From positions 768,601 through 832,600 of the forward strand of contig MEHQ01002596.1 in the NCBI GenBank assembly GCA_008828725.1: a stretch of 64,000 nt of DNA, given 5' to 3'. Position 1 is the stretch's first letter. The number at the start of each line of letters is the position of its first letter. The notes below the pieces were generated by a model, which searched no databases, was not told the DNA's origin, and worked only from the letters and a program-made list of their open reading frames with translations. The position numbers were made by a program, and so were the translations under genes. Shown here piece after piece: positions 44,706 to 55,234 of the stretch. This DNA comes from Saccharina japonica. Taxonomy: Eukaryota > Sar > Phaeophyceae > Laminariales > Laminariaceae.

Positions 44706-44758
44706 CCCTTGTTCCTCTCGGTTCGATCGTTGCCTACTTCTGCAACGATGGCGCACAG

Positions 44759-44888
44759 GTATCAAGAGGCCGCTCGTGAAGATAGCGGTGGTCACGGGGG
44801 GGACAGGGCGGCGGCGGCGGCGGCGGTGGCGTTAGCCTTGGGAAGAGGCATCGAAGAGACGTTCCTGACCAAAGGCAGCCCGCGGGAG
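44759..44888 (+). CDS. RGS-domain gene, exon 3
   Basis: 130 bases; one base completes the split Arg codon from exon 2, then 43 codons, ending at GAG|GTGAGG in phase 0. It encodes YQEAAREDSGG, a Gly/His/Asp linker with six alanines, then ALGRGIEETFLTKGSPRE. The second half matches the RGS segment that precedes the conserved V-N loop (consensus I-x2-x-F-[IL]-x-x-G-[AS]-P-x-E). The Ala/Gly insertion replaces a loop that is short in most RGS domains and is GCG-triplet based, so its length may vary between individuals. Confidence 0.75.
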
Positions 44889-45317
44889 GTGAGGGAGCGC
44901 GCGGGGGGGGGGGGGGGGTCGAGGCAACGCACAGCCAGCTAGCCAGCCAGCCGCGCAGCGACCGAAAGCGTCACCAAAAAAAAAAATCTGCGCTATGAGA
45001 ACCACGAAACTGTTATACTGACCCTTTTCAAGGGGTGTAAAAGGGGTATAACGGATAGCGACGAAAACAACGATTGAAACGAGGAGTGTGAGCGCCCAAA
45101 AGTGCGTGCGGGTGGGGGATCATGCTGCGCCCGTGTGCCGTACGCCTCCTTGCATTGTATCTCGGGAGGGGGTACACCACACCGGTTTGTATCATCCCTC
45201 CGATCACCCCATCAGCGGCCGTCGCTGTAGGCCGTCCCTTTATTTCCGTCAAATGTTCGCCTTTGAAATCCAAGCAGGGTTATAATATACACGCAAGCAA
45301 ACGCACGGACAATTCTG

Positions 45318-45446
45318 ATTACGGTGGATCATATTAGTAGTAGATAGGGCCAAATATTTGTTAGTAAAAATAGGTTAAACATATACCAGGTATATAGTTT
45401 GTTTTCTGTTTACCGTGGGTCTTATTTACGAGGGTCCCCCGAGATA
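45318..45446. mobile_element. MITE family B copy, diverged
   Basis: TTACGGTGGATCATATTAGT at the left end and GGGTCCCCCGAGATAG at the right. TACCAGGTA sits inside, where other copies have a plain TATA. Confidence 0.7.
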
Positions 45447-45449
45447 GTA

Positions 45450-46230
45450 TTCGAAGTATATTGTTACTACGTTTGCCCCCCTACGATGCAAGGGTGTGTC
45501 AACCGCAAAAAAAAATGACGGAAGGAACAAAAAACGAAGGAAGACCACTACGATGTACATACAGTAGTACGTACAAAAGCGTACGTAAAAAAAGCATATA
45601 TATATGAATGGACAATATTGTTAAAATATATGTGGAGCGCTTTTCTTGAAGAAGGAACAAACCAACCAACGAATAACACGGAATGTTAGGTTGCTGCTGC
45701 TGCTGGTGTAAATATAATACTGCTATTATAATAAAATCGTCTGATTAACCACTATTTACTCGTTACAAACAATTTCCCCCCCAAAAAACCCCTGAAAATT
45801 CATACTAGATTTTAACATACCTCCTGTCAACATGGTTGATTGGTTCATACCCTTGTATGTATATGTCTCCCCCCCCCCCTGCCCCCCCATTTAACAATTA
45901 TAAAGGATAAAACGTTGTTGTTGTTCTTACTATAATAATTGCCACTAAACATACCTCATAGGTACAAATAAATAATGCACACTATAAAAAACCCAAATCA
46001 CTCATAAATTAAAAATTCATCCGGGTGCTTTTAAGTTTTACTCCACAACCTGTCCTCACACACCTCTTCTTATATACCATACATGGCTACAAATAGTAGA
46101 ACCCCTCTATCACGTAAACTCGTCGGAACACTATAGTATACCTGGTACGTTTATTTCAGACTGTTTAATTTTAATTTTAATTTAATTTAATTTTTCCTTC
46201 CCCCACAAATAGACACACACTTCCTGAATT
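45450..46230. other. A-rich intronic stretch
   Basis: Nothing recognisable apart from short C-runs and one TACCTGGTA (46139). Unlike the rest of the gene, the plus strand here is A-rich rather than T/G-rich. Confidence 0.5.
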
Positions 46231-46395
46231 CTACAGCCTCAGATTGTGTCCCCCTCATACGGGATGTACATCCTACATGAGGACATATAAAATCCGTAAG
46301 TACGCGCGATCGAAGTATTACACTCAGCTAGCAAAGATGAGTTTCGACGAAATCCTCGAGCTCACAGCTGTTGTTTTTTTATTTATTTTTTTAAT
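46231..46395 (-). repeat. Repeat family D, long inverted copy
   Basis: CAGATTGTGTCCCCCTCATA, TACATCCTACATGAGGACAT, GTACGCGCGATCGAAGTATT, CTCAGCTAGCAAAGATGAGT, CTCGAGCTCACAGCTGTTG. The TA of GCTAGC is uninterrupted. Confidence 0.85.
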
Positions 46396-46477
46396 ATATG
46401 TAGCACAAGAATCAAGGAACAAGCGGCACGGGGGTCGAGGCAACGCACAGCCGCACACACAAACCCTCCAGCATGTA

Positions 46478-46560
46478 CGAACAAAACGCGCGCATACATC
46501 TATGTGTGTACGAACAAAACGCGCGCATACATACATGTGTGTACGAACAAAACGCGACGG
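46478..46560. repeat. Tandem repeat, ~32-bp unit, about 2.5 copies
   Basis: GTACGAACAAAACGCGCGCA, then TACATCTATGTGT. Confidence 0.85.
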
Positions 46561-47115
46561 GCTATATACGATGGCTAGGAAAGAAAGCGAAGTGAAGGCA
46601 CTTTGCTTACGGAAGAAACAAGACGAAAATTCAAACATTCAGGCTCACAGAAACAAACAACAGCAACAACAACAATAACAAAGACGACGACGAACAATCG
46701 CGAAATGCACGGACAACAACAAAAAAGTGAAGCGCCTGAAACAGAAACAAACAAACAAAAAGCACAACCAAAGTACTGCTGTATGTATTTACATTTATGT
46801 ATGTCTATACGTACAACTGTAGTAGTACGAAACCTGTTTTTCTTAATTTCTGTTTTTTTTTCAAATCCTCGAGCGGATTGGTAAAAAAAATAGAGCTTAA
46901 GTTCACCGACCACACTCCCACCTTCCAAATGTGTGTCCCGTGTGTCAATCTATCATAGCCCATCGTTCGCGTTTTAGCAGCAGCAGCAGCAGCAGGTAAG
47001 GCTGCTGCCTGCAATGCCTCAATCGCGTCTTCACGTTAACCCGTCGATTTTGTCGGCAATGGAGCTGTGAGTTTTGCCCGACTCTTTTTTATCAAGTAGC
47101 CGACTATCACTAGTA

Positions 47116-47197
47116 ACCACTCTGTACCGAAATATAAGCATCGATTTTATTGCATATTAGTGTACAAAATGTGCCTATATTTTGGGACACAGGGGTT
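47116..47197. mobile_element. MITE family H copy
   Basis: ACCACTCTGTACCGAAATAT to GTGCCTATATTTTGGGACAC. Confidence 0.75.
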
Positions 47198-47369
47198 CTT
47201 TGTTGTTGGCTTTGATAGGTTTGTTTTTTCGTGTATACCAGGCACAGCAGTTACCCTGGTACAGTTTTAGTAAATATTATAAAGTGGTTTCGTGGAGTAG
47301 TTTTTTTTTGCGGAGATCCGCGTCTTCGTTGTCTAAACTGGCGAGTTTGTGGCTCGAAGTGTGCTTTTC

Positions 47370-47377
47370 GCTGCTGC

Positions 47378-47422
<45 letters not shown>
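47370..47422. repeat. (CTG)n array, ~17 triplets
   Basis: CTG/CAG triplets, intronic, sense strand CUG if the RGS gene is transcribed. Confidence 0.9.
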
Positions 47423-47454
47423 GCATAAACCCTCTCACCACGAGTACCATATAT

Positions 47455-47521
47455 AGGCGCTTCTCCCTCCTCCCCGCCATGGTTCGTGCCTTGATTTTTT
47501 TATCGAGAGAAGACTTCAACC
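47455..47521 (-). mobile_element. SINE (family A) fragment
   Basis: GCGCTTCTCCCTCCTCCCCG, GGTTCGTGCCTTGATTTTTT, TCGAGAGAAGACTTCAACC. Confidence 0.65.
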
Positions 47522-47598
47522 CCAGTTCTAATAGTATGGCAGCGTCACCTTTTGTGGGACTCGCGCGCGAATGTTCCCCCGTGTTTGTGTGTGTAGGG

Positions 47599-47629
47599 TT
47601 GGGGGGGGGGGGGGGGGGGGGGGGGGGGT
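47599..47629. repeat. Poly-G run of about 30
   Basis: Uninterrupted G tract on the plus strand. Confidence 0.9.
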
Positions 47630-47879
47630 TGTTTTTGCCGGCCCTTCCCCCTGTGCGTTCCGCGCTCATTCACGCTGTACGCGGAGATATATTTACACCG
47701 AAGATATGCATGAATATCATACCGGGATACCAGGCACCTGGCATTTTATATGTACCTGGTATATACCTGGTATATAATATGTGTGAACGTCCAGGTTTTC
47801 GTTACTATGTACGAGTAATAGTTTAATTTTGAATTGTACTCACTCGAAGGTTCTAAACAGAGTATTATTTGTTTTGTTC

Positions 47880-47880
<1 letters not shown>

Positions 47881-47954
<74 letters not shown>
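47881..47954. repeat. (CTG)n array, ~24 triplets
   Basis: Perfect CTG triplets within intron 3; the longest CTG array in the window. Confidence 0.95.
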
Positions 47955-47956
<2 letters not shown>

Positions 47957-48232
47957 GAAGTGCGCTTTTCAAGAGACGAAAAAAGAAAAAAGTAGAAAAG
48001 GGACACCTCGGCACCGACAACCATCACCCCGACCACTATACGCGCACGTATATATTAAGGTGACAGACTACTGCTGTACATAGTAGGATGGCAACGCATA
48101 TAATACCACACATTGTTATTATGTTATTATCGTGTTCTATATATGTATAATATGTGTGGGCGAAACAAATGAGAAATACACGGGTCAGTTGCGAGATGGG
48201 GAATCTCGTGGAAACTCCACTCTTATTTCGTA

Positions 48233-48311
48233 CCACTATGTCCCTAAATATAAGCACCGTTTGTACATCATTTTTCAATCAAAAATATGCTTATATATCG
48301 GGACAGAGTGA
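48233..48311. mobile_element. MITE family H copy
   Basis: CCACTATGTCCCTAAATATA to GCTTATATATCGGGACAGAG. Confidence 0.85.
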
Positions 48312-48319
48312 TATTTTGC

Positions 48320-49157
48320 AAGTGCATACGATGTGATGCCTCGACCATGCATGTTGTACAGCCAGTATGATATACAGCCCCCACGGGGTCGTTGCCTTTA
48401 TTAGCTCAACTGCCCAAAAAAAAAGCATTCCCCCCACTAATTGACACGAGCAAGACCACATTTCGAGGTGGCTGAAGCGGCGGTCGACCGTCGGTCGACA
48501 TCCACCAAACAAGGCAAACATACATACATACAACTTGACCAAATCCCAAAATATCCTCTCCTCTTGCGCGAACCCCTACGTAGCGACAGCTACGTACAGC
48601 TGTACTCGTAACATGGTTTTGTTTTTCGGGGACCCTCTCTAGCTTTCATTTTTGCAATTTGTTTGCAATTTTTGCCATTTGTTTGCTACTTTTGCATATA
48701 TTTTTTTCCCGCCATTTTTGCCATTTTTTTTTCACAATCCAAAATATTTTTTGACTCTTGTCTCTTCCGCGGCTGCCCCCGCGCGGGGCAGACCGGAGTG
48801 GGTGGGGTGGGGTGAGGTGGGGGGTCGGGTCGGGGTGGGCGAGGGGAGGGGAGTACCTGCGGCGTCTCGAAGCAACCCTTACCATTTTCCTCTCTCGTCT
48901 CGAGACCCACCACTCCATCCAGTTGCGTGCGTGTGTTTTGTATGTCTGTTGTATGCGGCTGGTATAATATGCGGTGATGTGAATGAAGCCGGCCCGTTCC
49001 CTTTTTCTTTCCTCTCGCAGATAGTTTTTGTTGTATCTCTTATGTATAATATATATTCTCCTCGACTTTGTTGCCTCCTCGTCCTCCTCCTCCTCCTCCT
49101 CCTCCTCCTCCTCCTCGACTTGACGGTCTCTCTTCTGCGTACTTTTCTCGACCTGTC
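48320..49157. other. Intronic stretch, T/G-rich plus strand
   Basis: TTTTGCCATTTGTTTGC-like short repeats (48650-48730), GGTGGGG runs (48800-48850) and a CTC array (49078-49116). Open frames on both strands reflect composition. Confidence 0.5.
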
Positions 49158-49585
49158 GCGAATCGCTCGCTCTCACAAACGAATGAACAGCCTCGACATC
49201 TCTCGGTATTACTTTGCTACTGCTGTGTCGTATTTTTTGTCTTTTTTTTTGTTTTGTTTTGTTTTTGTCTTTTTGACGTGCTCCGTGTCATAATCTGCCA
49301 GATTTTGCGCGGGTTATTAGGTTAACCGCGAATCTCTCACGAACGAATGAACAACTTCGACATCTCTCGGTATTACGTTACTACTACTGTGTCGTATTTT
49401 TGTCCTTGTTTTTGTCTTTTTTTTTTGGTCCTTTTGTTTTGTCTTTTGTTTTGTCTGTCTTTTTCTTCTTCTTTTTCTTGTCTTTTTTTGTTTTTTGTCT
49501 TCTCTTTTTAACGTGTTTCGTGTCACACGCATATATATGCCCCCCCCCCCTTTCTGCCGGATTTTTCTCGGGCTATTAGGTCAAC
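49158..49585. repeat. Duplicated 3' end of intron 3 with a decoy acceptor
   Basis: Copy 1 (49158-49324) and copy 2 (49326-49585) share CGAATGAACARCYTCGACAT, CTCTCGGTATTAC, a T-rich tract, and finally GGGTTATTAGGTTAAC against GGGCTATTAGGTCAAC. The second is the real exon 4 acceptor; the first is a fossil or decoy 260 bp upstream. Confidence 0.8.
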
Positions 49586-49694
49586 ATCGGGCAGGACATG
49601 CGAAAAGCTTGCATGAAGAGACGTGCCAAAGACGAAGAGCTGGCATCCGCCTCGATGAACACCTTCAATGCCGTCGCCTTCGAACTCTTGACGC
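49580..49694 (+). CDS. RGS-domain gene, exon 4
   Basis: 115 bases from CTATTAG to the strong donor C|GTGAGT, starting in phase 0 and ending in phase 1. It encodes VNIGQDMRKACMKRRAKDEE, then LASASMNTFNAVAFELLT. The opening V-N aligns with the conserved E-[VI]-N loop of RGS domains, whose Asn contacts the G-alpha catalytic Gln in solved complexes. The F-N-x-A-x-x-E-[IL]-L part matches the next helix (F-D-x-A-Q-x-x-[IV]-x-x-L-M). In-frame linkage on both sides supports the model. Confidence 0.8.
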
Positions 49695-50716
49695 GTGAGT
49701 TACCGACCAATCGACAGAGACCGACCGACCAGCGTAACGTTTATTGTTGACCGACCAGCGTAACTTTTATTGTTTTTTCATGTTAAATAGTTACAACAAA
49801 CGTCAGCCGTGAGTACGTACGACTGACGGAGTGGTTGAAAATCAACTTGACAGGCATGCATGATACGCCAGGGGCGCTAGAGGGCTGTATTCCCGTGTAT
49901 ATGGTATGGATATATACGGCGGTGTTTTATGCATTCGATAGTCGTATGCTGTAGTAGTTGATGTTGAGTTTCATTTGGGAAAATAAATAAATAAAATAAA
50001 ACGTTACGTTACGTTAGCTGTGAGCTGTGATATGGTCGATGTGTTCCGCAAAACTCAAGCTTGGTGTGATACTCCCTTTCTGACATGAGTCTGGCACCAG
50101 TATGGCACCGATATGATAGCAGTATGATAGCAGTATTCCAGGCATCAGGTGTATGACACCAGTATGATGCCATGTTGACATCTGTGTATGTGTATGTATC
50201 GTACCCATACGATGGATCAGTATTATACTGGTATACACCACGAATATGTACAATAGCAGTATATATATCATACCGGTATGGCACCAATATGATGTCATTT
50301 TCCACACCTGTATGTGTTATACCATTAGCACACCAATGGCAGTGTAACCAACACCAGTATGATACAGCAGTACATATAATACCTGTGCGGTACCCAGTAT
50401 GACACCCAAATGACACCAGTACGATACCCATAATATACCAATACGATACCACCAGTATGACACCAGCAGGACACCAATATTATGCCAGGATAATATGTAA
50501 ATCTATATGATAGCACAACCAGCAAACCGCCAATCGAACGTGACAGAGCAACCATCGCCCTCCGCACACACACCCTCCCCCCTCTAACTAACTAACCTGT
50601 GTCATCCATCCACGCTCTTTTTTTTGCCCGTTTTTTTTGTTGTTTCTTCCTTCTCTTTCGAAACTGTCAAAAACGAAAAAAACACGGAAAAAAAAAACTG
50701 AAAAAAAACCCCGCAG
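49695..50716 (+). other. Intron 4 of the RGS gene, 1.0 kb
   Basis: Donor GTGAGT, acceptor CCCCGCAG. It carries the ACCAGTATG satellite. Confidence 0.7.
50085..50490. repeat. Degenerate satellite, 10-11-bp ACCAGTATGA unit
   Basis: Scores of CACCAGTATGATA-like words, irregularly spaced, with the reverse complement also present around 50210-50280. Intron 4. Confidence 0.75.
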
Positions 50717-51000
50717 TGATGGCGCACACATCACTCCGGGACTTCCGGGCCTCGGCGCACTACGCGACCATCGAAGCCTGCCTCTTCCTGGGACCACGAG
50801 ACCTCCGCAATAGCGGAGCGACGAGCAGCATGACCTTCAACGACGAAGACGAGCAGAGCGAGGGGAGGTCTAGGTTGCGATCATCGCGGGTAGATTTCAT
50901 GACGGAGGAGCATTTCATGGCTGACGAGCATCACCATGCTTCGGACTGGTACGGCATCGAGGACAGTGCTGCGGTTGACAGGCCGGGTACGTGGTGCTAG
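50717..51000 (+). CDS. RGS-domain gene, exon 5 (end of RGS fold and acidic tail)
   Basis: It starts after CCCCGCAG; the first two bases complete a Leu codon from exon 4. It encodes LMAHTSLRDFRASAHYATIE, then an acidic, Ser/His-rich tail (FNDEDEQSEGRSRLRSSR and DFMTEEHFMADEHHHASDWY). The start matches the final RGS helix (L-M-x3-[DS]-[SF]-x-R-F-x-x-S); F and S are kept, but the Asp and second Arg that contact G-alpha in animal RGS4 are Thr and Asp here, which may weaken GAP activity. The exon either runs to TAG at 50998-51000 or splices at CGG|GTACGT (50986, phase 1). Three phase-compatible 3' exons are visible: 53004-53065, 54950-54972 and 56874-57007. Confidence 0.75.
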
Positions 51001-51079
51001 CGTTGGTGGAATGGGAGGGGGGGGGGGGGGCGGAGGGGGGTGGCCTGGTTTGGGCGGGTGGGCGGAGGGAGGTGGTTGT

Positions 51080-51400
51080 TACCGGTCGGTCGGTGATTCA
51101 TTGGTTGTTGTCCGTGATGATTGGATGTTGTCGGTGATTTATTGGTTGTTGTCGGTGATGATTGGTCGTTGTCGGTGATGATTTCTCGTCGTCGGGGATG
51201 ATTGCTCGTTGTCGGTGATGATTGCTCGTTGTCGGTGATGATTGGTCGCTTTCGGTGATGATTGCTCGTTGTCGGTGATGATTGGTCGCTGTCGGTGATG
51301 ATTGGTCGTTGTCGGCGTTGATTTCCGTCGGTGATGATTTGTTGTCGGCGATGACTATCGTCGGTATGAATGGCCGTCGGTGACGATTGGTGTCGGTGTT
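51080..51400. repeat. Minisatellite, 20-bp unit, about 15 copies
   Basis: GTCGGTGATGATTGGTCGTT and close variants, tapering into GTCGTCGTC at 51402. Confidence 0.9.
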
Positions 51401-51599
51401 TTGATCGTCGTCGTCGTCGTCGGTAATTGGTTGCCGCCGCCACCGGTGACGATGATGATGCTTGATGACTTGTCTGTGACGCGCGCAATGTGTCGCCGCT
51501 GGGCCGCAATGGCTGCCGGCGACCCTTTATCAACAAGAAAGAAACCTTGACGATACAACAGAGCTAAAGGGAAGAAATTACCGGGGATGATACAATTAC

Positions 51600-52990
51600 A
51601 TTCGACAGGAACGATCGGGGATGTCCGACTTCCCAAAACAAGTTTTTTTGTTTCTCACCAAGGCGCCCCCCCCCTCCCCCACCTAGCCACACCCCCAGCT
51701 CGTCTTTTGCCGCGGCCACCGCCCCGCACTTTAATTTTTTCGAGAATCTGGGTTGTCTTTTCCGTTCTCTCCTTGGGGTGTGGGCGTGTGGCGTAACTTA
51801 AGGGCAGAGTACGGAGGGAGTTTGAGAAGAGGTTTTTCGCGTCTTCTCGGTCCGGGTAGGGAGGGGGGGGGTCGGGGGGGTTAGGTTGGCCTCTAGAAAT
51901 AAACGATCCATGCGTAAGTAGAGATGGGGCAAGGGGTGTGCACGAGGGAGTTCCGGTAATAACAAGGGCGGAGAAAGAGGGAGGTGGGGGGGGGGGGGGG
52001 AGGGAGAGTTTACGCCTCTGTATTGTCAATTCAAGCGGCGAATATGTTATAGTTGCATGTCCGGCGGGAGGGGGGGGGGTGAGGGGTATAACGGGAGTGT
52101 AGATCATTTTTTTTTTTTTTTCGTAGCCCCCCCCCCCCCCCCGCCCCCCAAAGCCGGGGGCAAGCGTCCTCTGTTTCGAAGACGAAGGGTGCTGGGGTTT
52201 TGGTGCTTTCATGTTGTTTCCGTTTTTTGTTTTGCGAGCGTGTTTCGCGGTTTGTTTTCGACCGTTTATTTCCTGCAAGGGGAGGAGGGGAGGGGAGGGG
52301 AGGGAAGCAGCACGCCGAGTGCGTGCGTACGTACGTACGTGTAGGTACGTTCGTTCGTTCGCGTTTTTCTGTGCGTGCTTGTGAGTTAAGTTTTTTTTGT
52401 ATTGTATATGTTTTTCTTCGTTTTTGTTTTTTTGTGTTTTTTTTTTCAAGATGGGTTTCATATTTTACTTGGGTTTTTTCGTTGGGGGAAAAAGGGGGGG
52501 AAAGTTAGAGCTCTTAACTGCGATGGGTTTTTTGGATAGACCTGGGAGATTGACGATTCCGCATTCTCGCTAAAACACACACAATAGAGGGGGCCGCTCC
52601 AAGGCATCTCGGTTGCTCCGTTTCGTTTCGTTTTTTTTTTTCTTGTTTTTTTGTTTTCCCTGTCCCCTCCCCACCCCCTTCCCATGGCGCTTCGTTCCCC
52701 TTTTTTTTCCTCCTGTGGGACTTTCTCAGCGTCTTTTAATCTCCTCGATGCTCCCGCGTTGGTGAGCGTGTGCCGTATAGTATCGGTAGTCCGTGTCTTG
52801 GAAGAAACTACGAAGACGAGCTGTTTTGGCGTTGGGCTGCACGCACGTCTCCGCTTTCCACAGCGTGTGTTCTGCCCCCCCCCGCCCCCCTGAGCCTTCC
52901 TGTCCTTTTTACGCCTGCCCCGTCCACCCTGCTGTTTAGAGGTGGGCGGGGTTTTGGAATCGCAAAGGTCGCGTGTGTATCTTGTTTTTT
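51600..52990. other. T/G-rich belt downstream of RGS exon 5
   Basis: Long T-runs and G-runs on the plus strand. Minus-strand frames of 268 and 352 codons here are lysine/proline-rich and arise because plus-strand A is scarce. No exon supported. Confidence 0.5.
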
Positions 52991-53003
52991 TTTTCGCTTT
53001 TAG

Positions 53004-53065
53004 TGAACGGTTTGGGGGTGGTGGTCGCTGCCGCCACGAGCGACGAGAGAGCAGCAGGCCGCTAG
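53004..53065 (+). CDS. Candidate alternative 3' exon of the RGS gene
   Basis: A strong acceptor (TTTTTTTTTTCGCTTTTAG) is followed by 62 bases that, joined in phase 1 to exon 5, read (V)NGLGVVVAAATSDERAAGR and stop at TAG. Short, and one of three competing ends. Confidence 0.25.
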
Positions 53066-53718
53066 CGTAACGCCTTTTTTTTTTTTTTTCGAGGATTACC
53101 ACCGGAACTTTTTTTTTTTGTCTGGAACGCGCACGTAGCCAGCCTCCTCGTCTCGCAGGGCACCGCCGGCCGGGGTCACCGATTCTAACTCCCCCTACCC
53201 GGTTGCTTGTCAAACGTCCTCTTTTGGTTTTGTTTGTGTTGCCAGGCGTGTTTTTTCCGGTACAGACGTTTTTAACTGGGCGTCTGGGTTTGACTTGGCT
53301 TGGGATTTTCCATGTTTTTGTCGAGACGACGCCTTGATCTTTTCCCTCAGGGGGGAGAGGGGGGGTGGGGGGGTTGGAGGGAGGGAGGGTACTACGTAGT
53401 TGGCTCTTTTTTTTCCCCCCGCGCCCAGATGCTTTTGCCCTCGCCTCGAAGTGGCTAGGGGGGCGCCGGCCGGCTTTTCGCTGTACCCGTGCGCGTGCGT
53501 GCGGTTTAGAGTGCACGGCGTTGCACGCTATTACACAGGAGCGGTATGGTAGTGGGTGGTGCTATAGAAGTAACGGGGGGCAGGGTGCAGTGGCGGTGGT
53601 GGTGGTAGTGGTGATGGTGGTGGTGATGATGGAAGTGGTGGAAGTATAAGCGGGGCAGCCAAGAGCACAGAAAACAAGAGAGTCACATATGGTGCGATGT
53701 AGCAAAGAGCGGGTCGCA

Positions 53719-53719
53719 G

Positions 53720-53755
<36 letters not shown>

Positions 53756-53780
53756 CCCCCCCCCCCCCCCCCCCCCCCCC
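53719..53780. repeat. Poly-C tract of about 60 with one break
   Basis: C34, G, then C25-26. It is followed by an alternating CG/GCGC stretch. The C strand here is opposite to most other tracts in this region. Confidence 0.9.
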
Positions 53781-54114
53781 GCGCACGCGCGCGCGTACAT
53801 CGTATGCAGTAGTACAGTATAACGTTTTTTGTTGGCCATTCTGCCCGCCATGACACACGTCTTAGCATAGGTACACGCAAAACGTGACTTGTCATATGAG
53901 GCGGGGGTGATTCGATAGCCTCTCGCACGTCGCGACTCTTTTGAGGGGCCAGAAACAAAAACAACAACAACAAAAAAAAAAGAAGCAAAAACACAACCGG
54001 CTTGGGCTGTTTTCGCTTTTTGCTCATTTTGGTGCGGCATTTCCCTCCATCTTGGCGAAAATTTGCGCGAGAGTCGGGAAAAGTTTTCCTCGGATTGGTT
54101 TTTGATTTTCTTGG

Positions 54115-54116
54115 GT

Positions 54117-54153
<37 letters not shown>
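54115..54153. repeat. Poly-G tract of about 38
   Basis: Uninterrupted apart from its start (GGTGGGG). Confidence 0.9.
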
Positions 54154-54154
<1 letters not shown>

Positions 54155-54489
54155 CGAGGGGTGTGGACGGCTGGGTGACGTTCCTTCTCCCCTTCTCATG
54201 CCCACATTACGCCACGTTTTCGATCATTTTTGTGTGTTTTTTCGTCCGGCTCTTTTCTTTTCTTTTTTTTTCTTTTTTTTTTTTGTCGTAAGGCATACCT
54301 GGTAGTTATATTATGCATCCCGGTACGCGGCTACTATGCTTAGGCTAGGCTAGGCTAGGCTGGTATTGGCTGAAGGCGTGATTACCCGCACAAGGGTGGC
54401 AGTTGGGAGGGAGCGGTGTATGCTTCGACACGCGGCGGTCGTGAAACTAAAAACAAAAAACGGTGGGGGGGTAAAGGGGCAGGGAGGGG

Positions 54490-54535
54490 GGGGGTCCGAG
54501 CGGTGGGTGGGTGGGTGGGTGGGTGGGTGGGTTCT
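54490..54535. repeat. (GGGT)n array
   Basis: About seven GGGT units, a strong G-quadruplex motif on the plus strand. Confidence 0.85.
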
Positions 54536-54803
54536 ACCCCGCTGGAGAGTGTACATAAAAGACGCAGCGAATGGGACGACTGCTGCTACAGTATGTGACA
54601 TATACTGTTTTTTTTTCCATTATATTTCATGTTTATTTTTCGGGGGAATAAATGCGCTGCTTTCACGCTCTTCGGGGAGGGTGTGTGTGTGTGTGTTTTT
54701 TTTTGTTTTTTTTTGTTGGTTTTGTGTGCGCGAATCTGTTTTATCTTCCGCTGTGTGGCGCGTACATATCCGCGAAACACGCGTGGTTTTCTGTCCGCCC
54801 CGA

Positions 54804-54862
54804 CCCCCCCCCCCCCCCCCCCCCCCGCCAGGGGGGGGGGGGGGGGGGGGGCGGGGGGGGTA
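54804..54862. repeat. C-run facing a G-run
   Basis: C22 then GCCA then G21 and GCGGGGGGGG. It folds on itself as a near-perfect C:G hairpin. Confidence 0.9.
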
Positions 54863-55234
54863 GGGCGGACTTTCACAGCCCCAGGGGCAATTTTTTAACT
54901 TTATTTTCGAGAGCAGAGAGGACGCCGACCACAGGAGAAGGAGGAGGAGGCCGGCGGTTCCGATCATTATAGGCTCTTCCATTTACTTGCTATCGGTGGG
55001 GCTGTTTCGGCGATTCGTGAAGAGGGGGCGGGTTATTGGGGGGAGGGAGAGAGGGGCGGGCCGCAGGAAAGTTTGTCTTTTGACGTAATTGGGATTTTTT
55101 TTTTTCGGAAGTTTGACTTAATAGTCCTGGCTCGCATTTTTTTACTACTTAACAGCTCGTTTTTTTCTGCTGTCTTGGTTTATTTTTTCTTACCATGTTT
55201 TTTGTATTTTCATTTTTTGTGTGTTTTCAACATC

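Larger units (their letters stand above)
39303..44758 (+). other. Intron 2 of the RGS gene, 5.5 kb
   Basis: Donor GTGAGA; acceptor GCGCACAG preceded by TTCCTCTCGGTTCGATCGTT. It is filled with a G-family MITE, B, D, F and H elements, a GTA microsatellite and J/K repeats. Confidence 0.7.
44889..49579 (+). other. Intron 3 of the RGS gene, 4.7 kb
   Basis: Donor GAG|GTGAGG, acceptor CTCGGGCTATTAG. It contains MITE B and H copies, repeat D, two CTG arrays, a CTC array and a duplicated 3' end. Confidence 0.7.

Noticed and set aside
51655-53516. Minus-strand frames of 268 and 352 codons
   Set aside because: They consist of lysine, proline and glycine runs produced by plus-strand T and G homopolymers; the scarcity of plus-strand A removes minus-strand stops. 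No motif, no splice-consistent structure, and they lie opposite the RGS gene's transcribed strand.
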